Below are positions 35,499 through 42,641 of a DNA stretch of 64,000 nt, piece by piece. The position numbers and the translations under genes are program-made. The notes beneath the pieces were generated by a model. That model saw only the letters and a list, made by a program, of their open reading frames with translations, was not told where the DNA came from and ran no database searches. Position 1 is the stretch's first letter, and every line of letters starts with the position of its first letter. The DNA is from an uncultured Pseudodesulfovibrio sp. (GTDB lineage: Bacteria; Desulfobacterota; Desulfovibrionia; Desulfovibrionales; Desulfovibrionaceae): NCBI RefSeq assembly GCF_963664965.1, contig NZ_OY761823.1:2808001-2872000 (forward strand), written 5' to 3'.

Positions 35499-36368
35499 AT
35501 GAATTTCAGAATCATCCCACGACTTGACATAAAAGGCCCGAACCTTGTCAAAGGCATACATTTTGAAGGCTTACGCGTTCTCGGCAAACCGGAAGACTTT
35601 GCCCAGCACTATTATGAAAACGGTGCTGACGAACTTTTCTTTCAGGATGCCGTAGCCAGTCTGTACGATCGCAACAGCCTGCACGAAATCATCAGCAAGA
35701 CTTCCTCACAAATTTTCATTCCGCTCTGTGTCGGGGGAGGCCTTCGTTCGGTGGACGACATCCGCGAAGTTCTTCGCGCTGGTGCTGACAAGGTCGCCAT
35801 CAATACCGAGGCCATAAAACGCCCGGAACTCATCCGCGAAGCCTCCACGACCTTCGGTTCATCAACGATCGTCGTTTCAATCGAAGCGATAAGAACCGGC
35901 GACGGAACGTGGGAAGCACTCGTGGAATACGGCAGGGAAACAACCGGGGTCGACGTTCTGAAATGGGCGAAACAAGCGGAAGAGCTCGGTGCCGGGGAGC
36001 TGATGGTCACGAGCATCGATCAGGAAGGGACAGGCAAAGGGTACGATCTGGAACTCACCCGCGCCATTGCCACCAGCGTTTCCATTCCGGTTATCGCCGG
36101 TGGCGGCTGTGGCTCTCCTGCCGATGCCATCAATGTCATAACCGACGGCAAGGCCGACGCGATCAGCATGGCCTCCGCGCTCCACTACAAGACGCTTGGC
36201 ACCCTGATGGAAAAATCGAAATCCCACGACTACGCTCAGGAAGGCAACATCGAATTCCTGAAGAACGGTCGCGGCTTCACACAGGTCACGCCGTGCACCA
36301 TCCGGGAAATCCAGAACTCCCTGATTGAACAGGGACTGCCTTGCAGTTTGAAGGGGCACCATGAATAG
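35499..36368 (+). CDS. HisF-like amidotransferase-cyclase subunit of a sugar amidotransferase
   Basis: The 289-residue protein is a HisF-type TIM barrel: MNFRIIPRLDIKGPNLVKGI, LCVGGGLRSVDDI, AGADKVAINTEAI, LMVTSIDQEGTGKGYDLEL and PVIAGGGCGS. Its neighbours, a HisH-like glutaminase and a WbpG-type ligase, show it is not for histidine. Such trios make an acetamidino group on a surface sugar, as described for Pseudomonas B-band O-antigen, with ammonia channelled through the HisF-like barrel. The start at 35499 follows the SDR stop by 11 bases. It ends 8 bases inside the hisH-like gene, so they are coupled. Confidence 0.85.
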   Translation: MNFRIIPRLDIKGPNLVKGIHFEGLRVLGKPEDFAQHYYENGADELFFQDAVASLYDRNSLHEIISKTSSQIFIPLCVGGGLRSVDDIREVLRAGADKVAINTEAIKRPELIREASTTFGSSTIVVSIEAIRTGDGTWEALVEYGRETTGVDVLKWAKQAEELGAGELMVTSIDQEGTGKGYDLELTRAIATSVSIPVIAGGGCGSPADAINVITDGKADAISMASALHYKTLGTLMEKSKSHDYAQEGNIEFLKNGRGFTQVTPCTIREIQNSLIEQGLPCSLKGHHE

Positions 36369-37035
36369 CACAGATGTCGCCATCATCGACTATGGTTTAG
36401 GCAATCTTTTCAGCATCAAACATGCCTGCGAACATGTCGGCCTGACTGTCAGTATAACAAATGAAATAGACCAAATACTCTCTGCAAAATCTGTCATTCT
36501 TCCTGGTGTCGGAGCTTTTGGTGATGCCATGAAAGCGCTGCGCCGATTGGATCTCATCAGCCCGATAAAGGATGTATTCTCGAAAGGAACCCCTCTTCTC
36601 GGCATCTGCCTCGGCTTGCAACTGCTTTTCACTGAAAGCGAGGAATTCGGCCATCACAAGGGACTTGACTTAATTCCCGGCACAGTTAAATACTTTTCCG
36701 TTCAGCAAGAAGGAGACAGGACCCTGAAAGTCCCCCAGGTCGGCTGGAACAGTATAAACCTGCCTCCTGAAGCACATTCTGACCATTGGGAATCATCCCT
36801 CTTACACAAAGTGCCAACCGGAACCGATATGCACTTTGTTCATTCCTGCTACGTCGTCCCGGAAAATGCAGATAACATTTTGAGCGTAACCCGCTATGGC
36901 GAAATAGAATTCTGCTCCGGAAGCCAGCACAAGAACATAACTGCATTCCAATTCCACCCAGAACGAAGTGGAAAAATGGGATTGCAGGTGTACACCAATT
37001 TCGCACAAAAGATTCACTCCTCGGAGGAACAATAA
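36361..37035 (+). CDS. HisH-like glutamine amidotransferase
   Basis: This class I glutaminase of 224 residues has its catalytic Cys in LLGICLGLQLLF and the His-Glu pair in AFQFHPERSGKMG. The N-terminus VAIIDYGLGNLFSIKHACEHVG and VILPGVGAFGDAMKAL are as in HisH. It should release ammonia into the HisF-like subunit encoded just upstream. It overlaps that gene by 8 bases and its stop abuts the ribosome-binding region of the amidotransferase gene. The context rather than its sequence separates it from a histidine enzyme. Confidence 0.87.
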   Translation: MNSTDVAIIDYGLGNLFSIKHACEHVGLTVSITNEIDQILSAKSVILPGVGAFGDAMKALRRLDLISPIKDVFSKGTPLLGICLGLQLLFTESEEFGHHKGLDLIPGTVKYFSVQQEGDRTLKVPQVGWNSINLPPEAHSDHWESSLLHKVPTGTDMHFVHSCYVVPENADNILSVTRYGEIEFCSGSQHKNITAFQFHPERSGKMGLQVYTNFAQKIHSSEEQ

Positions 37036-38250
37036 ATGTCTGAAGGTAAAACACTTTTCGGACTTCCTGAAGAAGTTCGTTTTTGCAAGAAATGCGTCAT
37101 GTCAAATCAGCGTCCCTCTTCGTATCCTGAATTCAAGCATACGAAAGACAGATTGACTCCGACGCTGCACATTGACGAAGAAGGCGTCTGTGATGCCTGC
37201 CGCTACAACGAACAGAAGAAAACAGATATCGACTGGAAGGCTCGCGAAGAACAGTTGCTGCAACTCTGCGATAAACATCGCAGAAATGATGGCGGATATG
37301 ACTGTCTCGTCCCCGGCAGTGGAGGAAAAGACAGCGCGCTTGCGGCACATGTCCTGAAATACAAGTACGGCATGAACCCGCTGACCGTTACATGGCCGCC
37401 AATCATGTACACCGATTACGGTTACAAGAACTTCAGAAACTGGATCGAAGTCGGCGGTTTTGACAACATTACATTCAACCAGAACGGGCGGGCACACAAG
37501 CTCCTGACCAAGCTGGCTATTGAAAATTTGCTGCACCCCTTCCAGACTTTCATCCTTGGACAGAAGAATCTCGCGCCCAAGGTCGCTCTTGAATACAATA
37601 TTCCTCTGGTTTTCTACGGAGAGGCAGAGGCGGAGTACGGTAATCCCATCGCGGAAACCAGTTCTTCCCTGCGCGATAAATCATACTACAGTATGAAAAA
37701 TATCGACGACCTCTACCTTGGCGGCGTGTCCATCAAGGAACTCATGGAAGTACACGACATCCGGCTGAACGAGCTGTCTTCCTACTTCCCCCCGGATGTC
37801 GAAGCTCTCGAAAAATCCAATATTGAAGTTCATTATCTGGGATATTATGTCCCCTGGACTCCGCAGGAAGCATACTATTACGCAGTCGAAAACACCGGAT
37901 TCAAAGCGCGGCCTTTCCGCACTCAGGGCACCTACAGCAAGTATAACAGCATCGATGACAAGATCGATGACCTGCATTACTACACCACATATATCAAGTT
38001 CGGCATAGGCCGGACGACGTATGATGCATCACAGGAAATTCGCAACAAGCACCTGACGAGAGAGGAAGGCGTTGCCCTCGTCCACAAGTACGATGGAGAA
38101 TTTCCTGACAAATACTTCAACGAAATCATGGACTATGTAGGTATCACCCCTGAACATTTCCACGACCTGTGCGACAAGCACCGTTCCCCGCATCTGTGGG
38201 AAAAGGTAAATGGGGAATGGAAATTGAAACATCGCGTGGAAAACCTCTAG
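37036..38250 (+). CDS. N-acetyl sugar amidotransferase (WbpG/PseA type)
   Basis: This 404-residue ATP-dependent ligase turns an N-acetyl sugar into an acetamidino sugar using ammonia from the HisH/HisF pair. It has a PP-loop for ATP adenylation (VPGSGGKDSALAAHVL) and two N-terminal Cys pairs, CKKC and CDAC, that likely hold zinc. YYVPWTPQEAYYYAVENTGF and KFGIGRTTYDASQEIR fit the TIGR03573 family. GGAGG lies 8 bases before the ATG. With LegB/LegC/NeuB present, the likely product is an amidinated legionaminic acid, but the actual acceptor sugar has not been shown. Confidence 0.87.
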   Translation: MSEGKTLFGLPEEVRFCKKCVMSNQRPSSYPEFKHTKDRLTPTLHIDEEGVCDACRYNEQKKTDIDWKAREEQLLQLCDKHRRNDGGYDCLVPGSGGKDSALAAHVLKYKYGMNPLTVTWPPIMYTDYGYKNFRNWIEVGGFDNITFNQNGRAHKLLTKLAIENLLHPFQTFILGQKNLAPKVALEYNIPLVFYGEAEAEYGNPIAETSSSLRDKSYYSMKNIDDLYLGGVSIKELMEVHDIRLNELSSYFPPDVEALEKSNIEVHYLGYYVPWTPQEAYYYAVENTGFKARPFRTQGTYSKYNSIDDKIDDLHYYTTYIKFGIGRTTYDASQEIRNKHLTREEGVALVHKYDGEFPDKYFNEIMDYVGITPEHFHDLCDKHRSPHLWEKVNGEWKLKHRVENL

Positions 38251-38262
38251 TCGGGGAACCCC

Positions 38263-39609
38263 ATGTTATGTGCCATCCAACTCGAGATTCTTGTTCGGGA
38301 ACTCGACGGGATTCTCTATCAGACACTCCATTTGGCCGCGAACGGTCTCCCGACACTGTTGGGAGACCGTATGGTCAATGAATACATCAACAACGGGAAC
38401 GCGCCTCTCATATATTTTGACAGCGACCAACAGGAAGCCACCAATTCTCATGTCCTGAAAAATGACGGTGTCGTCATAAACCTGAATTGCGAAGGTCAGG
38501 GTTTTGCCGATGATCCGATCGACATGCAGAAGAACTTTGCCAAAGTCATCAACCACACAACCCAAATATGCCTGTGGGGAGACCGGCAAAAGGAAATGCT
38601 GGCGTCCCTCATTCCGTCTTCACGGACAGACGCACTCATTACGACAGGCTACCCTTCATTCGACCTGTTGCAGCCGAAATTCCAGCCATTTTACCATAAC
38701 GACACCATTTCGAAACAACATGGAGAGGACTACATCCTCATCAATACGAGTTTCTCCATGTTCAACCACGAAATGGGCTTCGATTACTATGTGAAAATGC
38801 TCAGTAAAATGGATGAGTGGAAAATTTACGGCACCCCGGAATATCAGGAATCACTGCGCCAGCGATGCGACCATCAGGAAAAGACTGCATTGGCGCTCAT
38901 CGAAGTGGCTCAGGTTCTCTCACGGAAATACCCTGAACGCCACATCATCATACGTCCACACCCGGGTGAAAATTCCAGCTACTATTCGGAAAAAGTCAAA
39001 GATCACGACAACATCTTCGTGACAAAAAAATATTCCGCACGGGAATGGATTGCCAGCGCCGGAGCCGTTATTCACCATGACTGCACCACCGGGATGGAAG
39101 CCATGCTCATGGGGAAAAATGTCATTCAATTTGAACCATACAAAGCCATTGAAGGTTCAGCACTTCTAATGACACAAATCGGGCACAAATCAACTTGCGT
39201 CACAGAAGTCCTACAGAATATTGAGCACAAGACTCTCCCCCCCGATATTCGACAGAAATACCTGAGCGAGCTTGCACCCTATCTTAACAATATCAACTCC
39301 AACGCGGCTGGTAAAATAGCTCAACTTGCGGCCCAATTTGCAGAAAGCAACAAGCAAACCTGGCTTCCCAAACCATTAGGATTGATCGGTCAAGCCAAGT
39401 GCTGGCGCAAATATGTCAGCAAATTGCTTCGCGCACGTCAGCCCGGACGCAATGGCCGCAAGGTGCGTTATGCCTTGAATAAATTTCCACGACTACGCAA
39501 AGAGGAAGTGGTGGAGAAACTGAAAAGACTTCGTGAAGTGGAACCGGAGCTTCCAGAGGTGTCGGTTGAGCAACTCTGTCTCAACACGTTTCTTATCAAA
39601 CCTCTGTAG
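38263..39609 (+). CDS. Surface carbohydrate biosynthesis protein (GT-B-like)
   Basis: This 448-residue protein ends the nonulosonic operon. It resembles 'surface carbohydrate biosynthesis' proteins related to the CDP-glycerol/polysialyl-type GT-B transferases. The central region has HIIIRPHPGEN and the conserved IHHDCTTGMEAMLMGKNVIQFEP, which should bind the nucleotide donor. NTSFSMFNHEMGFDYYVKML is another family feature. The C-terminal 100 residues are basic and helical. It may attach the amidinated nonulosonate to its carrier or protein. The gene starts 12 bases after the amidotransferase stop and is followed by a terminator. Confidence 0.65.
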   Translation: MLCAIQLEILVRELDGILYQTLHLAANGLPTLLGDRMVNEYINNGNAPLIYFDSDQQEATNSHVLKNDGVVINLNCEGQGFADDPIDMQKNFAKVINHTTQICLWGDRQKEMLASLIPSSRTDALITTGYPSFDLLQPKFQPFYHNDTISKQHGEDYILINTSFSMFNHEMGFDYYVKMLSKMDEWKIYGTPEYQESLRQRCDHQEKTALALIEVAQVLSRKYPERHIIIRPHPGENSSYYSEKVKDHDNIFVTKKYSAREWIASAGAVIHHDCTTGMEAMLMGKNVIQFEPYKAIEGSALLMTQIGHKSTCVTEVLQNIEHKTLPPDIRQKYLSELAPYLNNINSNAAGKIAQLAAQFAESNKQTWLPKPLGLIGQAKCWRKYVSKLLRARQPGRNGRKVRYALNKFPRLRKEEVVEKLKRLREVEPELPEVSVEQLCLNTFLIKPL

Positions 39610-39620
39610 AAATGAACAAC

Positions 39621-39652
39621 AAAGGGGCAGGCTATTTATCCTGCCCTTTTTT
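39621..39652 (+). terminator. Terminator of the nonulosonic-acid operon
   Basis: AAAGGGGCAGG (39621-39631) pairs with CCTGCCCTTTTT (39640-39651), followed by a T-run. It overlaps the 3' end of the opposing small membrane-protein gene. Confidence 0.85.
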
Positions 39653-39853
39653 ATTGTCCTTTTCCAATTTATCGTCTTGGCGATTCTTGAATGTAATGGA
39701 CGCGAGACAGCCTGCAAGACCACCGAGCACGACCGCTTTGGCTGGCGGCATCAAATCAGTCAGGCTGAGCAGATAGCCCACTGCCGCTCCGGCCAGAATG
39801 CCTTTGGCAAGGGCGTCTACCCACCGCATGAATTCTCTGGAATCATCATTCAT
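39632..39853 (-). CDS. Small membrane protein, function unknown
   Basis: The 73-residue protein has two hydrophobic segments (GILAGAAVGYLLSLTDLM and AVVLGGLAGCLASITF) and ends in a charged, Lys/Asp-rich tail. AtpI- and TMEM-like small proteins have a similar shape, but no family can be named. The ATG at 39853 has AGGTAGAG upstream. It follows the PilZ gene by 27 bases on the same strand and may be its operon partner. Coding potential is moderately supported by clean Met start, RBS and hydrophobic pattern. Confidence 0.55.
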   Translation of the reverse strand: MNDDSREFMRWVDALAKGILAGAAVGYLLSLTDLMPPAKAVVLGGLAGCLASITFKNRQDDKLEKDNKKGQDK

Positions 39854-39880
39854 GTAAGTCTCTACCTTGAAATGTATGGC

Positions 39881-40552
39881 TTATAGAAAGGAATGCAATT
39901 GTACATATTGAAGTGTGGTCATTGACTCGAAGCTCGCACCGATCCCCGGCATATGCATGGACTCTCCCCACCCGCGCTGCCAGCGAACCTTTAATTCTAT
40001 CGGCGTCTTGTCCTCAAGTTCATTCACCACCAACCAGGCCAGACTGTCTACTTTCCAGTCAGCCACGGAATACACAAAACATCCGTGTTCGGAGACGTTA
40101 ACGGTAACAGTGCGCTCCCCTTCAGTCGCAACTCGCTTGAAATCACTCATCAAGCGAACATTGAACACGACGTCATGCCGCCGCGCCACACGAATGGAGC
40201 GCGGAACAAACGGCACACATTGGGTCATGACAAATTCACCGAGATCCTGATTGTCGCGCATCGTGCCACCTTGGGTCAGACCGCGGATACCACCAAACTG
40301 GGGATTGTACATGAGGCGAAGAACCGGGAAACGATCCATGATACGAGTTATACGGTTCTTATCAGTACTCTCACAGCGAATCATGGTCGGGACATCAACA
40401 AGCAAGCCGTTATACGACACGTCAATAAGCGCCTCCGTCATCTCATCCGGCGAAGCGATACAATCGACTTCGACATCAAGATCACGTAGCGTTTCAACGT
40501 ACGCAGCCCGGGAAAGCCCTGCCTCAGCTATCAACAAAACCCTAGTTTTCAC
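39881..40552 (-). CDS. PilZ-domain protein with N-terminal receiver-like fold
   Basis: This 223-residue protein has a C-terminal PilZ domain: RVARRHDVVFNVRL supplies the RxxxR-type Arg cluster and NVSEHGCFV the N/DxSxxG motif that bind cyclic di-GMP. The N-terminal 110 residues (TRVLLIAEAGLSRAAYVETL, YNGLLVDVPTMI) look like a degenerate receiver or flavodoxin-like fold. The start is GTG 40552, because TAAGGAG lies 10 bases upstream, rather than the longer frame from 40588. It is divergent from the FeoB-associated gene. It would be a cyclic di-GMP effector acting on motility or surface functions. Confidence 0.78.
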   Translation of the reverse strand: MKTRVLLIAEAGLSRAAYVETLRDLDVEVDCIASPDEMTEALIDVSYNGLLVDVPTMIRCESTDKNRITRIMDRFPVLRLMYNPQFGGIRGLTQGGTMRDNQDLGEFVMTQCVPFVPRSIRVARRHDVVFNVRLMSDFKRVATEGERTVTVNVSEHGCFVYSVADWKVDSLAWLVVNELEDKTPIELKVRWQRGWGESMHMPGIGASFESMTTLQYVQLHSFL

Positions 40553-40701
40553 CGCGTCAAATCTCCTTAAACATACGGACGGACGCATCTGAGCATAAAT
40601 ACGAATTATTTACAAGCAAGGTAAACGATTCAAGTCTAAATCCAAGTATTCTTTTGTGTTATCGAACGTTCCAGACAGTCACTCCACTTGCTCTTATTTA
40701 C

Positions 40702-40730
40702 TTGACATTGATTCTCATCATCACTATTTA
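40702..40730 (+). promoter_or_regulatory. Promoter with embedded Fur box
   Basis: TTGACA (40702-40707) and TATTTA (40725-40730) are separated by 17 bases. Between them, 40704-40722 reads GACATTGATTCTCATCATC, matching the 19-base Fur consensus GATAATGATAATCATTATC at 14 positions. A Fur dimer here would block polymerase, so the downstream FeoB-associated gene should be iron-repressed. Confidence 0.7.
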
Positions 40731-40766
40731 CCTTTTACAGAACAAGTAACCACTTTGAGGAAAATC

Positions 40767-40949
40767 ATGATTGACACCATACTTGTGGGATTCATCGTCG
40801 CAATTGCCGCCTTTTTTGTAGGACGAAAACTCTACAGGCAGTTTACTGCCAAAACGCCTTTCTGCGGCTGCTCCGGTTGCGGACAGAACAGTTGTTGCTC
40901 GTCAAAAGGCAACTGTTCTGATTTCAGTTCATGTGACAAACTCCAATAA
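40767..40949 (+). CDS. FeoB-associated Cys-rich membrane protein
   Basis: The 60-residue protein has one N-terminal membrane span (TILVGFIVAIAAFFVG) and then a Cys-rich tail, CGCSGCGQNSCCSSKGNCSDFSSC, matching the FeoB-associated family. Such proteins are normally encoded beside feoB and are thought to help ferrous iron uptake. Here feoB is absent and a gate-domain permease lies downstream. The start ATG 40767 has TGAGG 9 bases upstream; a 37-codon frame extension runs through the promoter and is rejected. A Fur box overlaps the promoter. Confidence 0.82.
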   Translation: MIDTILVGFIVAIAAFFVGRKLYRQFTAKTPFCGCSGCGQNSCCSSKGNCSDFSSCDKLQ

Positions 40950-41040
40950 CCACAGCTTTCATGTCCACCAGCAGCACTCGCGCTTTCTTTTTCAACTCAA
41001 ATACCCTATCGTCCCGTGGCAACTGCCAAAGGGATAGATA

Positions 41041-42018
41041 ATGAAAAGAATAATCTGTCTTTCGAAAGACATCCTGCGCGACTCCTTCACCGCCAGCGTG
41101 GAGATGTTCAAGGTAATGATCCCTGTCATCATTATCGTCAAACTGCTTCAGGAATTCGGCCTCATCAGCTATTTGGCATGGCCGCTCAAACCACTCATGG
41201 GACTGGTCGGCTTACCCGCCGAAATGGGATTGGTCTGGGCTACGGCTATCGTCAACAACATCTACGCAGGCCTCATCGTCTTCGCATCCATTGCCGGAGA
41301 CTTTCCGCTTACCCAGGCTCAGGCGACTATTCTGGCCTGTCTTATGCTCGTCGCCCACGGCCTGCCGTTGGAAAACTCCATTGCCAGAAAAGCCGGTGCG
41401 CGCTTCATGTTTCAAAGCTTCTCGCGTCTTGCCGGTGCATTCACCCTCGGCTGGCTGCTCAACATCATTTATTCGACAACGAACACGCTTCAGGCCCCGG
41501 CCATGATCCTTTTCAAAATTGATCCGCAGGCCGCGAACAAACCCCTGACGACATGGGCTCTTGATCAGGCCATGAACCTGCTCTCCATTTTCGTCATCAT
41601 CCTTGCCCTGATAATCATGATGCGTATCCTTCAAGCCATCCGCGTCATCGATTTAATGAATGCGGTGCTGCGCCCGATTCTCAAACTGATAGGCATCGGC
41701 CCCAAGGCGTCCGCCATCACGGTCATAGGACTGACCATGGGTCTGTCTTACGGAGGGGGCCTGATCATCAACGAATCCAAGAGCGGAAACGTCAGCAAGG
41801 AGGACATCTTCTATTCGCTGACTCTGATGGGCTTGTGTCACTCGCTCATCGAGGATACGCTCTTGCTGGCGCTTATCGGTGGTCATTTTTCCGGCATATT
41901 CTGGGGACGTCTCATCTTTGCCGTCGCCGCGCTGGCCGTTGTCGTCCAAGTTGTACGCAGGCTGCCGGATTCTTTCAAAAACAAATACCTGTGGGTTGCA
42001 AAACAACCCGCACAGTAA
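41041..42018 (+). CDS. Nucleoside-recognition (gate) domain membrane protein
   Basis: This 325-residue protein has about eight hydrophobic spans. It is built from two gate domains of the kind found in nucleoside transporters, SpmA/B and the membrane part of FeoB: VIIIVKLLQEFGLISYLAWPLKPLMGLVGLP and, in the second half, RPILKLIGIGPKASAITVIGLTMGLSYGGG. The polar motif NESKSGNVSKEDIFY and MGLCHSLIEDTLLLALIG lie in the second half. Position after the Fur-controlled Cys-rich gene, with 91 bases between, suggests a role with metal ions, but the substrate is unknown. RidA follows 10 bases downstream. Confidence 0.75.
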   Translation: MKRIICLSKDILRDSFTASVEMFKVMIPVIIIVKLLQEFGLISYLAWPLKPLMGLVGLPAEMGLVWATAIVNNIYAGLIVFASIAGDFPLTQAQATILACLMLVAHGLPLENSIARKAGARFMFQSFSRLAGAFTLGWLLNIIYSTTNTLQAPAMILFKIDPQAANKPLTTWALDQAMNLLSIFVIILALIIMMRILQAIRVIDLMNAVLRPILKLIGIGPKASAITVIGLTMGLSYGGGLIINESKSGNVSKEDIFYSLTLMGLCHSLIEDTLLLALIGGHFSGIFWGRLIFAVAALAVVVQVVRRLPDSFKNKYLWVAKQPAQ

Positions 42019-42028
42019 AGGAGCAATC

Positions 42029-42412
42029 ATGTCTGACATCACCCTCGTTCACACTGACAAAGCCCCTGCCGCCGTCGGCCCTTACTCTCAGGCAACCAAG
42101 GCAAACGGCACTCTGTATGTCTCCGGCCAGCTCGGCATCATTCCGGGTGAGGGCAAACTCGCCGAAGGCTTCGAAGCGCAGGCTCGGCAGGCGCTAAACA
42201 ACCTGAAAGCCATTCTCGAAGAGGCAGGCTCCTCCCTCGAAAAGGTACTTGCCGTCGACGTTTTTGTTACGGATATGGGCAAATTCGCCGACCTCAACGC
42301 CATTTACGCCGAGTTTTTCTCCAATCACAAACCGGCCCGTGCCGCCATCGAAGTGGCTGCCCTTCCGCTCGGCGGACTTGTCGAACTCAAATGCATTGCG
42401 CTGGCTGATTAG
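42029..42412 (+). CDS. ridA: RidA family deaminase
   Basis: RidA hydrolyses reactive enamine/imine intermediates formed by PLP enzymes. The 127-residue protein has APAAVGPYSQATKANGTLYVSGQLG, then EAGSSLEKVLAVDVFVTDM, and the active-site Arg in KPARAAIEVAALPLGG. The ATG at 42029 has AAGGAG 6 bases upstream and is chosen over a 50-codon longer frame that overlaps the gate-domain gene. A 229-base gap with the Phe attenuator follows. Confidence 0.93.
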   Translation: MSDITLVHTDKAPAAVGPYSQATKANGTLYVSGQLGIIPGEGKLAEGFEAQARQALNNLKAILEEAGSSLEKVLAVDVFVTDMGKFADLNAIYAEFFSNHKPARAAIEVAALPLGGLVELKCIALAD

Positions 42413-42430
42413 CCATAACGAAAACTTTCA

Positions 42431-42458
42431 TTGACAGCTGAATCCCGATTCCGATAAT
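42431..42458 (+). promoter_or_regulatory. Predicted promoter of the Phe leader-ADTH synthase unit
   Basis: TTGACA (42431-42436) and GATAAT (42453-42458) are 16 bases apart, a near-consensus sigma-70 promoter. Its start point would fall near 42465, only a few bases before the leader ATG codons, so initiation on the leader would be almost leaderless. Confidence 0.7.
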
Positions 42459-42467
42459 CAAGTACAC

Positions 42468-42545
42468 ATGATGCACAACATTTCCGCTCGATTCTTTTTC
42501 TTTTTTAGCTTTTTCAGGAACGCCTGCGGAATCGGTGTGCACTAG
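42468..42545 (+). CDS. Phe-rich leader peptide (PheL-like)
   Basis: This 25-codon frame begins with two Met codons (42468, 42471). It contains five Phe codons in a row, a Ser, then two more Phe (FFFFFSFF, 42492-42515), and ends at TAG 42543-42545. Seven Phe in 25 residues is the pattern of pheA/pheST leader peptides (compare the Phe run of E. coli PheL). The peptide's role would be to report Phe-tRNA supply through ribosome stalling. No Shine-Dalgarno is visible before either ATG, which is odd and may mean leaderless translation. It lies between a strong promoter and the attenuator of the ADTH synthase gene. Confidence 0.75.
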   Translation: MMHNISARFFFFFSFFRNACGIGVH

Positions 42546-42607
42546 TTATTGATAAACACAGTTTGCAACCAAGAGGCCGCGGGTAAGAATCCGCGGCCTC
42601 TTTTTTT
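42515..42607 (+). promoter_or_regulatory. Transcription attenuator with alternative hairpins
   Basis: Four segments can be seen. Segment 1, CAGG (42515-42518), directly follows the last Phe codon. Segment 2, GCCTGCGG (42522-42529), can pair with segment 1 (CAGG/CCTG) or with segment 3. Segment 3 lies within AGAGGCCGCGG (42572-42582) and pairs to segment 2 as CCGCGGGT (42577-42584), with a G-T pair. Segment 4, CCGCGGCCTCT (42591-42601), pairs perfectly over 11 bases with segment 3 and is followed by seven T: a terminator. A ribosome stalled on Phe covers segment 1, frees segment 2 and favours the 2:3 antiterminator; a ribosome reaching TAG covers 1 and 2 and the terminator forms. Confidence 0.8.
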
Positions 42608-42641
42608 GGGCCGCACCGCCGGCCAAAAAAAGGAGAGAGTC

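Noticed and set aside
40656..40766. 37-codon N-terminal extension of the FeoB-associated protein
   Set aside because: It runs through the Fur-box promoter and lacks a ribosome-binding site; the internal Met has TGAGG upstream and gives the normal family length.
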